A program made the position numbers and the translations under genes. A stretch of DNA of 64,000 nucleotides from Lignipirellula cremea (GTDB lineage: Bacteria > Planctomycetota > Planctomycetia > Pirellulales > Pirellulaceae), in assembly GCF_007751035.1 (NCBI RefSeq), contig NZ_CP036433.1:6367001-6431000 (forward strand), written 5' to 3'. Below are positions 4,925 to 15,401 of this stretch, piece by piece. The first letter of the stretch is position 1. The number at the start of each line of letters is the position of its first letter. A model generated the notes under the pieces. It saw only the letters and a program-made list of their open reading frames with translations, was not told where the DNA came from and ran no database searches.

Positions 4925-7750
4925 CTATTCGGGCGAGGCAAACCTGTTCCAGCCGGTTTTAGCGACGTAGCTCACGCCGTCGGTAAAGGTGACCGTCTGC
5001 GGCGTAGCTTGCGGATGATAGATGAGGTAATGTTTCTTGCCGTCCTGGGTGAACACGACTGCCGTGGGATGGTCGGCCCTGATCGTGTCGTCGAAACGGC
5101 CCAGTTCGCGCAGCGCGTGCAGCCACTGGAACGTATGGGCGCGCGTTTCTCCAAATTCGGGCGGCAGATCTTGACCGTGCTGTTCATACTGTTCGATCGC
5201 TTTCTCTGCATTTGCTAACGCCAGGTATTCATAGAGAATATCGTGCCAGCGATCGACTTTCTCGGGGTCGCCTTCGAATCCGCCGTTGTGAAAACGGCGG
5301 TTCGAGGTCAGCATGTTGGCGAAGTTTTCCTGAACATAGGCCGGATCGCGTCCTAGATACAGGGAGCCGCCGTTGATCGGTAGGTAGTTGATCCCGTGAA
5401 TCTCCTCCGGGTTGGCGGTCCACCAGGTGCCGTACGTGCCGCCGTCGCCCCAGACCATGCCGACGCAGGTGTGGCCGTAACCGGGCGGGAAGACTTTGCG
5501 GTCCACGTCGAACCAGTACTGGCGGATCGCTTCCGCTTCGGTGCTATGCCAGTAGATCCCCAGGTCGCGGATCTTGTCGTTCTGCGTCGCCTGGCCGTAG
5601 AGGATTAACGCGGTCGCGAAGTTCATCGATTCCGAAGAGGACTCCTGGTTGTTGCCCGAGGCGAACCCGGCGTGCCCCGACGCCCAGGAGTGGCCGGCGT
5701 AGGGATCGAGATTTCGCATCCACGGAAAACGGTTGTCCTGGCGATCCTGGTTCGCGCAATTGCGAATCAGCAATTCGAGCATGCCGCCATAGTTTTCCGG
5801 CGCGGCCCAGGCGGGATCAAACTGGGCGATCGTCGCCGCAGCTTTGATGAAATAACTGTAGTGAAAATGATGGTCGTTAAATTGATCGGCCGAGCCATAA
5901 CTGTCCGGGTATCCGATCAGCGCGCCCCAGGATTTGTCGTAGTAAAAGAACAGCTGGTCCCGGCCGTCCAGCCAGTCTTCGACACGATCCTGGAGCAGCG
6001 AGAGCAGCTGGTCCCTGGCCTCCGTCTTGCCCAGTTGATCGGCGATCTGAATCAGTTCCGCCCACTTGCCGAACTCCTTGCCATTCCAGTAGGAGTCTTC
6101 TCGTTCGAATGTTTTTTCGCGAGTGAGAATCTGCTGGATATCGGCATCGACCCGTTGTTTGAGTTCCGCGTGGCCGCTTGTGGGATTGGGGAGCGCCGGC
6201 AGGACGCCCAGGAACGGGATGGTGGTGGAAAAGTGATCGCCAGAGAGCAACTGCATTTCCCCGCGGGGACTGGCGTAGCGAAAGGCCGTCAGCTGAACCG
6301 TTTCGTTCAAATGCAGGTACTGGTGCCGGTAAAGGGCCATCGCCGTCTCGCGATTGTCGCCCTCTTTTGCTTCGGTCGTGACGGTATAAGTCGTAACGAC
6401 CGCGGCCTGGCTGGGTTCGTACTTCCAGGCGACGCGCGTGTCGATCACAAAGGCGTAAGCCCGGCGGCGAAACCACTCCAGCGTTTCCCGCTTGTCATCG
6501 GGCAACACCACGACCGACAGGTAATCCTTGCCGGCCAGATCGGAGGTCAGCGACGCCGCCCTCCCGGCAGTGACGCCGGACCATTGGGATCCGCTGGGGG
6601 CGAAGATTCCGTAATGCGCGCCGTTCAGGGTCACGCCCACCACGGCGCCCTCGTCATAAAAAACTTTGGCGGCGCCGGGCGGATGATCGGGTTCTTTAAG
6701 CGTGACGATCGCCTCGTCGGGCTGCTTGCCGAATTCGCCGCTCTGCTTCAGGAACGCGGTCGATTCTTCGCCGGCAAAGGGGAGTCGCACGGCCGACTTG
6801 CTGAGCTGCAGCGACAGTTCGCCTTCGCCGAAACACTTCCAGAATTCCAGCGAGACGCTGCCGCCGCGAAACGCCTGCATTTCTCCCCGGGTGAGACGGT
6901 CGTCGAGTTTCTGGTTGGCGGACGAGTAACTCTCAAACGAATCCGCCCGGGGATCGGTGGCGAACAGGGCGAACGTTTCAACGCGATCCGTATTCCCGTC
7001 GCCGTCGAAGTCGTACACCAGACGGGCCCGGGAACCGACGCCGATGTGCTTGCCTGCGTCGACCGAGAGCCGGATCTCGCCCGGCTTGCCCGTATGCGGC
7101 GCCGTGATCTTCGTCCAGCGAAAGACAAGCGGCTGCACCGGCTCTGCATTCCGGTCAACAGGGGCCGCGCTAAAGGCGACTTCGATCGGTTTCTCGCTCT
7201 CCCGTTCGAAATAAACAAAGGGGCTTCCATGCGCAAACGTCGCCCGCAACTGGTCCTGGTCGTTCTGCCACAGCGCGGTCACCGACCAGTCGGAATAGCG
7301 GTCCAGCACGGCGGCTTTTGATTCTCCGCCCTGCAGGCCGACCAGAAGACTCTGCCTGTAAGGAAACTTGTAGCTGGTTCCCGACTGGAACACGGCGCCG
7401 TCTTTCTCGCTTGAAGAGATCGAGGGCGTCGGCGTGTACCCCAGTCCCAAACCCTGGGGATGCGCCTGCACCCCCAGCGGATGCGGAAACATGGGCAAGG
7501 AGTGCTGCGAATGGACGGGCCACACGAGCGACGACCACCAGTCCGATGTCGGCACGGCGCCTTCGATCGCACCGGAAACAAGCGGCGCCGCATCGACGCG
7601 AAGGCGAGGCTTCCCGGCCGCGTCGGGCGGCAGATCCGTACGGTAGGCGCCCTTGCCGATGGCGATCGTTTGAGCCCTGCTGTCGGCCATCCCGGCGATC
7701 ATCATCGCCAGACAGCAAGCGCAACCCATAAAGACTTTTGGGAAATTCAA
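4925..7750 (-). CDS. Glycoside hydrolase family 81, secreted endo-1,3-beta-glucanase
   Basis: A 941-residue exported enzyme of GH81, which cleaves beta-1,3-glucans with inversion. A signal peptide with C-A-C-C and A-D-S-R-A-Q covers about residues 1-27. The N-terminal beta-sandwich starts with P-T-S-D-W-W-S-S (about 67-74). The catalytic (alpha/alpha) part holds N-D-H-H-F-H-Y (about 625-632, expected general acid Asp) and N-Q-E-S-S-S-E-S-M-N (about 699-708, expected base Glu). Length fits the family plus a C-terminal extension. The start is TTG at 7750, with GAGG six bases upstream; an ATG at 7729 is the alternative. The gene is monocistronic and divergent from the DUF421 gene. It suggests use of laminarin-type glucans. 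Confidence 0.9.
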   Translation of the reverse strand: MNFPKVFMGCACCLAMMIAGMADSRAQTIAIGKGAYRTDLPPDAAGKPRLRVDAAPLVSGAIEGAVPTSDWWSSLVWPVHSQHSLPMFPHPLGVQAHPQGLGLGYTPTPSISSSEKDGAVFQSGTSYKFPYRQSLLVGLQGGESKAAVLDRYSDWSVTALWQNDQDQLRATFAHGSPFVYFERESEKPIEVAFSAAPVDRNAEPVQPLVFRWTKITAPHTGKPGEIRLSVDAGKHIGVGSRARLVYDFDGDGNTDRVETFALFATDPRADSFESYSSANQKLDDRLTRGEMQAFRGGSVSLEFWKCFGEGELSLQLSKSAVRLPFAGEESTAFLKQSGEFGKQPDEAIVTLKEPDHPPGAAKVFYDEGAVVGVTLNGAHYGIFAPSGSQWSGVTAGRAASLTSDLAGKDYLSVVVLPDDKRETLEWFRRRAYAFVIDTRVAWKYEPSQAAVVTTYTVTTEAKEGDNRETAMALYRHQYLHLNETVQLTAFRYASPRGEMQLLSGDHFSTTIPFLGVLPALPNPTSGHAELKQRVDADIQQILTREKTFEREDSYWNGKEFGKWAELIQIADQLGKTEARDQLLSLLQDRVEDWLDGRDQLFFYYDKSWGALIGYPDSYGSADQFNDHHFHYSYFIKAAATIAQFDPAWAAPENYGGMLELLIRNCANQDRQDNRFPWMRNLDPYAGHSWASGHAGFASGNNQESSSESMNFATALILYGQATQNDKIRDLGIYWHSTEAEAIRQYWFDVDRKVFPPGYGHTCVGMVWGDGGTYGTWWTANPEEIHGINYLPINGGSLYLGRDPAYVQENFANMLTSNRRFHNGGFEGDPEKVDRWHDILYEYLALANAEKAIEQYEQHGQDLPPEFGETRAHTFQWLHALRELGRFDDTIRADHPTAVVFTQDGKKHYLIYHPQATPQTVTFTDGVSYVAKTGWNRFASPE

Positions 7751-8248
7751 AAAGCACCTCTTCGAGTGGCCGTAATGGCGCGATCCAGAACACGAGAATC
7801 CAGTATACCCGGTCTTTGGGGTCTCTTCGGTTCGAAGGCTGTCGCCCGGAGCGGTTCGGCTGCGTTGCCGGAACGGGGTCAGCTTCCCTGGCGCGGCGGC
7901 ATTCCGGCCCCTGTACCCGCCTGCGGTTCAAGCGTCAGGGGCGCGAATGCCCTGACGGCACAGCATATGCTGTCTTGATTCACGACCAACGTTTGACGAC
8001 GAGCCTGGACGGAAGATCGAGACCCGGATCGCAGTCGGGGGCGGGACCTCCTCCTGAAATGGCGTAGCCCGATCCCGGGGAAACGCCGGATTGCTATCTT
8101 CGCACTGGCAGAACGACGTCCAACGAACGCCCTGAACCGCCAGCGACCAGGCTGGTTGCCAGGGAGCCAAATGGCAGGCTCCGCGATCCCCTGTTTTGGA
8201 TTACTTGAACTCTCGCCAGCTGGCCTGAGCCCCCAACCTGAAAGCACG
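7751..8248. other. Divergent intergenic region
   Basis: This stretch of about 500 bases separates the divergent GH81 and DUF421 genes and must hold both promoters. I see no convincing gene, hairpin terminator, repeat or operator in it; the short open frames have no ribosome binding site or protein-like composition. Confidence 0.5.
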
Positions 8249-8812
8249 ATGATGAACGAATTTACGAAGTGGTTTGCGATTCCTGTCGACCACCTGATCA
8301 CCATCTTCATTTCCGCGTGCGTGACGTATATCGCCATTCTGGTCTTCACGCGAATGACGGGCCTGCGCAGCTTCTCCAAGATGTCGGCCTCGGATTTCGC
8401 AATGACGGTGGCCGTGGGGTCTCTGTTTGCGTCGACCATTTCCTCCGCTTCGCCGCCATTGCTTGCGGGCCTTTTTTCCCTGGGTCTCTTGTTCGCCGGG
8501 CAAGCGCTAATCGCCAGCTTGCGGCGCCGGTTCGGTTGGTTTGGAAAACTGGTCGACAATCAGCCGATCCTGCTGATGGTCGGCAGACAAATGTTCCACG
8601 AAAACCTGCACCGGACCAACGTCACCGAGGCCGACATTTACGCTAAATTGCGCGAAGCAAACGCACTCAACTACGACGAGGTGCGAGCGGTCATTTTCGA
8701 AACCACCGGGGACATCTCGGTGCTTCACAGCGCAGGGCCAGCAGAGCTCGAGCCCGATTTCCTGAAAGACGTCGTCGACCATCAACGGCTGCAGGCTCCG
8801 GCCCAGGTTTGA
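8249..8812 (+). CDS. DUF421 (YetF-type) membrane protein
   Basis: A 187-residue membrane protein of the DUF421/YetF group. Three hydrophobic segments (about residues 13-31, 42-60 and 67-82) precede a small cytosolic YetF domain. Conserved features are F-T-R-M-T-G-L-R-S-F-S-K-M and S-D-F-A-M-T-V-A-V-G-S, then the N-Q-P-I-L-L-M-V-G-R-Q strand and the L-R-E-A-N-A helix. Its biochemical role is not established. The start is one of two adjacent ATGs (8249 or 8252); the frame is open further upstream, but no better start is visible and the ribosome binding site is weak. The catalase gene follows 117 bases downstream, so a shared stress role is possible but unproven. Confidence 0.85.
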   Translation: MMNEFTKWFAIPVDHLITIFISACVTYIAILVFTRMTGLRSFSKMSASDFAMTVAVGSLFASTISSASPPLLAGLFSLGLLFAGQALIASLRRRFGWFGKLVDNQPILLMVGRQMFHENLHRTNVTEADIYAKLREANALNYDEVRAVIFETTGDISVLHSAGPAELEPDFLKDVVDHQRLQAPAQV

Positions 8813-8929
8813 ACCGTCCCGTACGCAAACGCAGCGGGCTTCCGGCCAGCTTACCCAGGCATCGCGGGTTCTGCGTCCCCCCATCCTTCCTGCACAAGTT
8901 TTCACCCTGATCATAAGGATATGTAGACC

Positions 8930-11023
<2,094 letters not shown>

Positions 11024-11211
11024 CCGGCGCGGGTCAACAAAGGGAGCTCTGCCGCGCTGGCGGCAGGGTCATGGGGCGCCCGGGGCGACTATCTTCATCG
11101 GCCCATCCGGGACTCTCGCGAGACCGTTCCGTTTGGCAGCGGACGCATTCGTGGCCGTCTCCCTGGTAGAGAATGTTCGTAGCCGAATCGGCTGCGCCTT
11201 CCGTGATCGAG

Positions 11212-12191
11212 CTAGTCCGGTAGCGAGAGCAATACCTTGCCCACGCCGGCCCCGGCCCGAACGAGATCGGCAATTTGCTCGGCCTTATCCAGTTGATACC
11301 TGTAGGGAACTTCCTTGACGGCGCCGGCTGTCTGGGCCTTGCCGCTTCTGACGAACAGATTGAGACGCTCGACCAGGCGGCCCGGTTCTTTCGAGTCGCC
11401 GTATCGCGTGTAGGTGGGCATTTTCACGCCTTCAAAGGAATTCCCCTCAACCAGCAACCCGGCGTCGTTGGTCGAAGCGGCGCCGTATTCATTGCCTCGA
11501 TAATAGTTGTTGAAAATGTGGACCGTCTCGGCAATTCTCACGCGGGGATGCCGAGTCTGGCTGCCGTCGAAAAAGTTGTGGTGATAAGTCACCCGGAGCT
11601 TTCCTTTATCCTCGGTCCTCGATCCTCGGCCAGGGCGCTCGGCTTGTCGCTGTGTCCCAGCAGACAAGTCTTGTGGTGATCGTGAAAATGACACCAGGAA
11701 ACGGTGATCAAATCGCTGCCATGCTTGATGTCGAGCAAGCCGTCATGGGAACGCGCCAGATCGCAGTGATCAACCCAGACATGATGCGACTCGCCCTCAA
11801 TGTTGATGGCATCGTCGTCCGAATCGTGAATCGTCAGATTGCGAAGGATGACGTTGTTCACCTTGGCCAGGGTCAAACCGGCCCCGGTTAGCCGCCCTTG
11901 GGCTCCCTCCCCGAGAAGGGTTTTGTTGGAACCAACCCGGACCTTCGACTCCAGGGCAATCGGCCCAGTAATGACGATCGTCGCCGGTTCGTTTCCTTTC
12001 AGCTTTGCCGCAAGTGTCGCTTCATCGCTGACGCGGAATACAGGACCGCCCTTGCCGCCGGTTGTTGCCCCTTCAACGCTGGCCCAACCCACCGGCTCGC
12101 TTTCGAAAGTTGCCGCTGGCTCTCCGGCGCTGACCGCGGCCGGCAGTAAAAAAAGCAGAAGGCCGGTCGAAAGTTTGAGGATGTCTCGCAT
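11212..12191 (-). pseudogene. Secreted pectate lyase (PL1 family), frameshifted
   Basis: PL1 enzymes cleave polygalacturonate by beta-elimination. The start is ATG 12191, followed by a signal peptide (M-R-D-I-L-K..A-V-S-A-G, about 22 residues). Frame one carries the beta-helix core with V-W-V-D-H-C-D-L and H-H-K-T-C-L-L-G-H and stops at 11589. The rest of the family sequence (L-R-V-T-Y-H-H-N-F-F, the catalytic R-H-P-R-V-R, then N-N-Y-Y-R-G-N-E-Y-G-A) continues in another frame from about 11607 to 11212. The break falls on three heptamers of the type GAGGATC at 11627-11607. Removing two units (14 bases) restores one frame of about 321 residues. It is either a recent inactivation or a slippage-controlled gene; a sequencing error is less likely for this pattern. 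Confidence 0.85.
11607..11627 (-). repeat. Three tandem 7-bp units that break the pectate lyase frame
   Basis: On the minus strand the units are GAGGATC, GAGGACC and GAGGATA. The family sequence expects E-D-K-G-K-L here, which one unit would supply. The two extra copies add 14 bases and shift the frame. Confidence 0.8.
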
Positions 12192-12440
12192 GGTCGGACG
12201 CTCCGGAAAAATAAACGGGGGAAAGGCAGGCAGCTTCTCGACTCTATCAGGAAGGGCCGAATCGGCAAAGCAAACGACAAAAGTACGGAACACGCCCTGT
12301 TCGTCAGCCCAGTTCCCCCAGTTTCTGGCGAAGAGGCCCCAGGACGGGCAGCTCCTGCGGCGCGCCAAAGCAACCCGAGGAATCGGTCCCGCACCACGAG
12401 CCTTGCCCGCTTGCTGATCCAGGCATACGATGCAACAAGC

Positions 12441-12458
12441 ATCTCACAGTTGTGAGAT
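12441..12458. promoter_or_regulatory. Perfect palindrome, candidate operator of the desaturase gene
   Basis: ATCTCACA and TGTGAGAT are separated by two bases, giving an 18-bp perfect palindrome eight bases before the ATG at 12466. A second inverted repeat (GATGC, five-base gap, GCATC) sits directly upstream at 12429-12443 and overlaps it. The size suits a dimeric repressor binding next to the start codon. The regulator is not identifiable from the window. Confidence 0.4.
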
Positions 12459-12465
12459 AGTATTT

Positions 12466-13479
12466 ATGGACGTTAATGGTGTATTACGGAATGGACCGCA
12501 CTCTATGCATCCCTCGCGCCCCCTCCCACAAGGGGACCTTTTGTACGGCGATTCTTCTGCGGATCGCCTCGATAAACCTGCCGGCGTTCACTTTCAGCTC
12601 GATTGGCGGTATGCACTCCCCATCGCCGCCGTGCATCTGCTGGCCTGCCTGGCGTTTTTCCCCTATTTCTTCAGTTGGACAGGCCTGGTGCTTTGCCTGA
12701 CAGGCGTCTACTTTTATGGCCTGTTCGGCATCAATATCTGCTACCACCGGTTGCTGACGCATCGCAGTTTTCGTTGCCCGGCGTGGCTGGAAAAGATCCT
12801 CGTGGTGATTGCTGTCTGTTGCCTTGAAGACGCTCCGGCAAGCTGGGTGGCCGCGCATCGGTTGCATCATAAAGACGCCGACGATCAGCCGGACCCGCAC
12901 ACTCCGCTGGCCGGTTTTCTCTGGAGCCATGTGGGCTGGCTACTGACAAAGAACGACGACGTGCGGAATGTTAATGTGTATGATCGTTACGCCAGGGACG
13001 TTTTGCGCACGCCGTTTTATTTATGGCTGCAGCGCGGTTCGAACGGCCTGATCGTGTATCTGCTGCATGCCTTGCTGTATCTGCTCGCCGGGGCCGCCGG
13101 CGGCTGGCTGCTGTCGCGCGATCTCGGCACGGCGATCCAGTCAGGACTCAGCGTCCTGGTCTGGGGAGTCCTGTTGCGTACGGTCATCGTCTGGCATGTC
13201 AGCTGGTCGGTGAATTCCCTTTCCCACCTGTTCGGATACCGCCCCTTCGAGACGGCCGAGAACAGCCGAAACAATTGGCTTGTCGCCGCCCTGTCCAGCG
13301 GGGAAGGCTGGCACAACAATCACCACGCCGACCCCGCGAGCGCTTCGAACTGGATTCGCTGGTGGGAGGTGGACCTGGTGTATCTGTTGATCCTCGGCAT
13401 GGAAAAACTGGGCCTGGCCAGCGACGTCATCCGCCCTTCCCATCAACGCCGCCTGCGCGACGCCGGAACACGCGTTTAG
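12466..13479 (+). CDS. Membrane fatty acid (acyl-CoA type) desaturase
   Basis: A di-iron membrane desaturase of about 337 residues that puts double bonds into acyl chains. The three histidine boxes are complete: H-R-L-L-T-H (about residue 94), H-R-L-H-H (about 131) and H-N-N-H-H (about 283). Four to five hydrophobic segments surround them (for example I-A-A-V-H-L-L-A-C-L-A-F-F and V-Y-L-L-H-A-L-L-Y-L-L-A-G). Three in-frame ATGs are possible: 12430, 12466 and 12505. I prefer 12466 because 12430 would place the palindrome at 12441-12458 inside the gene; 12505 is also plausible. The gene stands alone between the divergently oriented pectate lyase and a repeat region, and may be regulated through the palindrome. 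Confidence 0.9.
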   Translation: MDVNGVLRNGPHSMHPSRPLPQGDLLYGDSSADRLDKPAGVHFQLDWRYALPIAAVHLLACLAFFPYFFSWTGLVLCLTGVYFYGLFGINICYHRLLTHRSFRCPAWLEKILVVIAVCCLEDAPASWVAAHRLHHKDADDQPDPHTPLAGFLWSHVGWLLTKNDDVRNVNVYDRYARDVLRTPFYLWLQRGSNGLIVYLLHALLYLLAGAAGGWLLSRDLGTAIQSGLSVLVWGVLLRTVIVWHVSWSVNSLSHLFGYRPFETAENSRNNWLVAALSSGEGWHNNHHADPASASNWIRWWEVDLVYLLILGMEKLGLASDVIRPSHQRRLRDAGTRV

Positions 13480-13575
13480 CCCCTGCATTCCGCCTGGGAA
13501 TTACTGGTAGTCGCTTGCACGAAAACGACCGGCCCCGGTTCGCACCAAAGTCGGGGCGGCAACATGCTGGCCCAA

Positions 13576-13643
13576 GCATTGCCAGGGTGCAAGCATTTCC
13601 AGGGTGCAAGCATTTCCAGGGTGCAAGGACTGCCAGGCTGGCA
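13576..13643. repeat. 17-bp tandem repeat, three good copies and one degenerate
   Basis: Units of the form GCATTTCCAGGGTGCAA occur at 13576-13592 (one change), 13593-13609 and 13610-13626, followed by a degenerate fourth unit to 13643. They lie in the 284-base gap after the desaturase gene, which holds no gene. The adjacent direct units without unique spacers exclude a CRISPR array. Confidence 0.85.
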
Positions 13644-13763
13644 GCTTGTTTCCGCTCGAAAAACGGGGGACAATTTCTCGGCAACCGGTAGACTTCGGGC
13701 CCTGCTGTCTGGGCAACCAAGGCGGTAGCTTGTTCTTCGCGCCGCATCTGGAAAAGAGGCGAA

Positions 13764-14741
13764 ATGAGCATTCTGGATCGGCGCAATTTTCTGCGAATGA
13801 CAACGTCTGCCGTTGGATTAACGCTTCTTACCGGCTGTGGGCCCGCTGGGAAGTCGAACCAGCAGAACGTCGAGAAAGCGGCAGCCATGAAACATGAGCG
13901 AGACGAACAGTTGCACGCCCTCTACGGCATCCGGTTTCCCAGGGACTTCTTCGATTTCTGGGAGTGGTATAACGAGTTGCCGCCCGAGTTTGTGAATACC
14001 TTCGAGGAAGAACTTGGCATCCGACTTGTCGGACCGTTTGACGTGCTGGCCGGCAAGTTTGACGACGTGAAACTACGGTATCCGGCTGTCCTTCACTGGC
14101 GATACCTGTACGATCCTCCGGAGTTCTTCACGGTATTTTCCGGTAACACGGATGGGCTGCATTGGGGTTATTGGTTTGACGATCCAGCCAGGCTCCCGCC
14201 TGTGGTTTCCGCTTTTTGGGCATCCGATGCCTTCGAGCTCTGGTCGCCGGGAAGTACGCTGTTTGAGGCGGTCGCAAGCTGGAGCGACGGGGCCAAGGAA
14301 AGCCTGGAAGAGAATATCGAGCACGACCCAGACCATGCGGACGAGTATCGAGATAGCCTGGCAGCCCTGACGAAGTTCGAGCGACGGCTACCGACTACAT
14401 CGTGCTCCGTATCGAGGAAGCCAACGCACCAGACGCCCGAATTGATGGGGGTCGTGATCCCTCCCCACGCCGGCAAAGCGGGGCCAGAGACTACCCAGAC
14501 TTTACAGGATTGGCAGAGGTCTGCAAGGCAAATCGAATCACAGCAAAGCAGGAACGGTACGCGCGAAAGGGAAAGAAAACCACATCGCTGCGCAGGGCAA
14601 GCAAGCCCTCAAAGACGTTTCATTAAACGACTTAACTCGCAACGATGTGCGGTTCATCCCTCGGCCCTGGATCAACCAGTCTCGACGGCCCCTGCCCGCC
14701 AGGCCGTCGAGAACTGGTATCACCAGGGTTTCATGGGTTAA
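13764..14741 (+). CDS. Tat-exported lipoprotein with ADP-ribosylation-family-like domain, C-terminus doubtful
   Basis: The protein begins with a twin-arginine signal (R-R-N-F-L-R near residue 6) that runs into a lipobox (L-L-T-G-C, Cys25), so export by Tat and lipid anchoring are likely. Residues of about 50-225 resemble the family named ADP-ribosylation family protein in many genomes: Y-G-I-R-F-P, L-V-G-P-F-D-V-L-A-G, L-H-W-R-Y, D-P-P-E-F-F-T-V, L-H-W-G-Y-W-F-D-D and T-P-E-L-M-G-V-V-I-P. No enzymatic activity can be read from it. After about residue 240 the sequence becomes basic and low in hydrophobics and no longer fits the family, so the last quarter may be frameshifted or replaced. The gene ends 72 bases before the sigma factor gene. 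Confidence 0.75.
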   Translation: MSILDRRNFLRMTTSAVGLTLLTGCGPAGKSNQQNVEKAAAMKHERDEQLHALYGIRFPRDFFDFWEWYNELPPEFVNTFEEELGIRLVGPFDVLAGKFDDVKLRYPAVLHWRYLYDPPEFFTVFSGNTDGLHWGYWFDDPARLPPVVSAFWASDAFELWSPGSTLFEAVASWSDGAKESLEENIEHDPDHADEYRDSLAALTKFERRLPTTSCSVSRKPTHQTPELMGVVIPPHAGKAGPETTQTLQDWQRSARQIESQQSRNGTRERERKPHRCAGQASPQRRFIKRLNSQRCAVHPSALDQPVSTAPARQAVENWYHQGFMG

Positions 14742-14813
14742 CTCAAGGGGAATGGTGCACAAACCCCGAATCCCGACACGTTTCGCATCAATATCTCAAA
14801 ATGCGGCCAGAAT

Positions 14814-15401
14814 ATGCCCGATGACGAAGTGACGCTGTGGATCTTAAATGCGCAGCAGGGAGGCGAGGACGCTTGCCGAAAACTCTGGGAGCATTACGTG
14901 GGGCGATTGCTGCACTTGGCGCGGCGAAAAATTTCGAATCTTCCCAAATCGCAATTTGACGAAAACGACATCGTGCAAAGTACGATGAATAGTTTCTTTC
15001 AATACCTGCGAGACCGGGAAGAAACGATCGAGGGACGCGACGAATTATGGCGACTGTTAGCGACCATCACGGGTCGCAAGGCGATCGCCGCCCAACGGAA
15101 AGTTTTTGCGAAAAAGCGTCGGCCTCAAGCTGCCGATGGCGATGGAACTATTGAAGTCTTCGATGTCGAAACGCTCATCACTTCGGAACCCACCCCCGAA
15201 TTTGCGGCGGAACTGGCAGAGGAGTGCGAACTGCTCCTGAATAAACTGGAAAAGGCAGCCCCTCTGTTAAGAAAAATTGCGGAGTTGAAATTAAATGGGC
15301 ACACTAATCGCGAATGCGCCGAAATTTGCAACACTACAGAGCGGACGATCGAACGCAAACTCAATCGCATACGTCTGATCGGGTCGGAACAGAATGAATG
15401 A
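14814..15401 (+). CDS. ECF-type RNA polymerase sigma factor
   Basis: A 195-residue sigma-70 family protein with only regions 2 and 4. Region 2 covers about residues 20-95 (L-W-E-H-Y-V-G-R-L-L-H-L-A-R, E-N-D-I-V-Q-S, L-W-R-L-L-A-T-I-T-G-R-K). Region 4 covers about 135-190, with the helix-turn-helix N-G-H-T-N-R-E-C-A-E-I-C-N-T-T-E-R-T. It lacks a signal peptide. Its stop overlaps the start of the downstream kinase gene in ATGAATGA, so the two are translationally coupled. ECF factors next to Ser/Thr kinases are a known planctomycete theme, and control through the kinase rather than an anti-sigma factor is a reasonable inference. No anti-sigma gene is visible. Confidence 0.92.
   Translation: MPDDEVTLWILNAQQGGEDACRKLWEHYVGRLLHLARRKISNLPKSQFDENDIVQSTMNSFFQYLRDREETIEGRDELWRLLATITGRKAIAAQRKVFAKKRRPQAADGDGTIEVFDVETLITSEPTPEFAAELAEECELLLNKLEKAAPLLRKIAELKLNGHTNRECAEICNTTERTIERKLNRIRLIGSEQNE

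Noticed and set aside
5672-7321. 549-codon plus-strand frame
   Set aside because: It is antisense to the GH81 gene, whose family motifs are clear, and has no ribosome binding site or domain.
13576-13643. Possible CRISPR array
   Set aside because: The 17-bp units are directly adjacent with no unique spacers and no cas genes are present.
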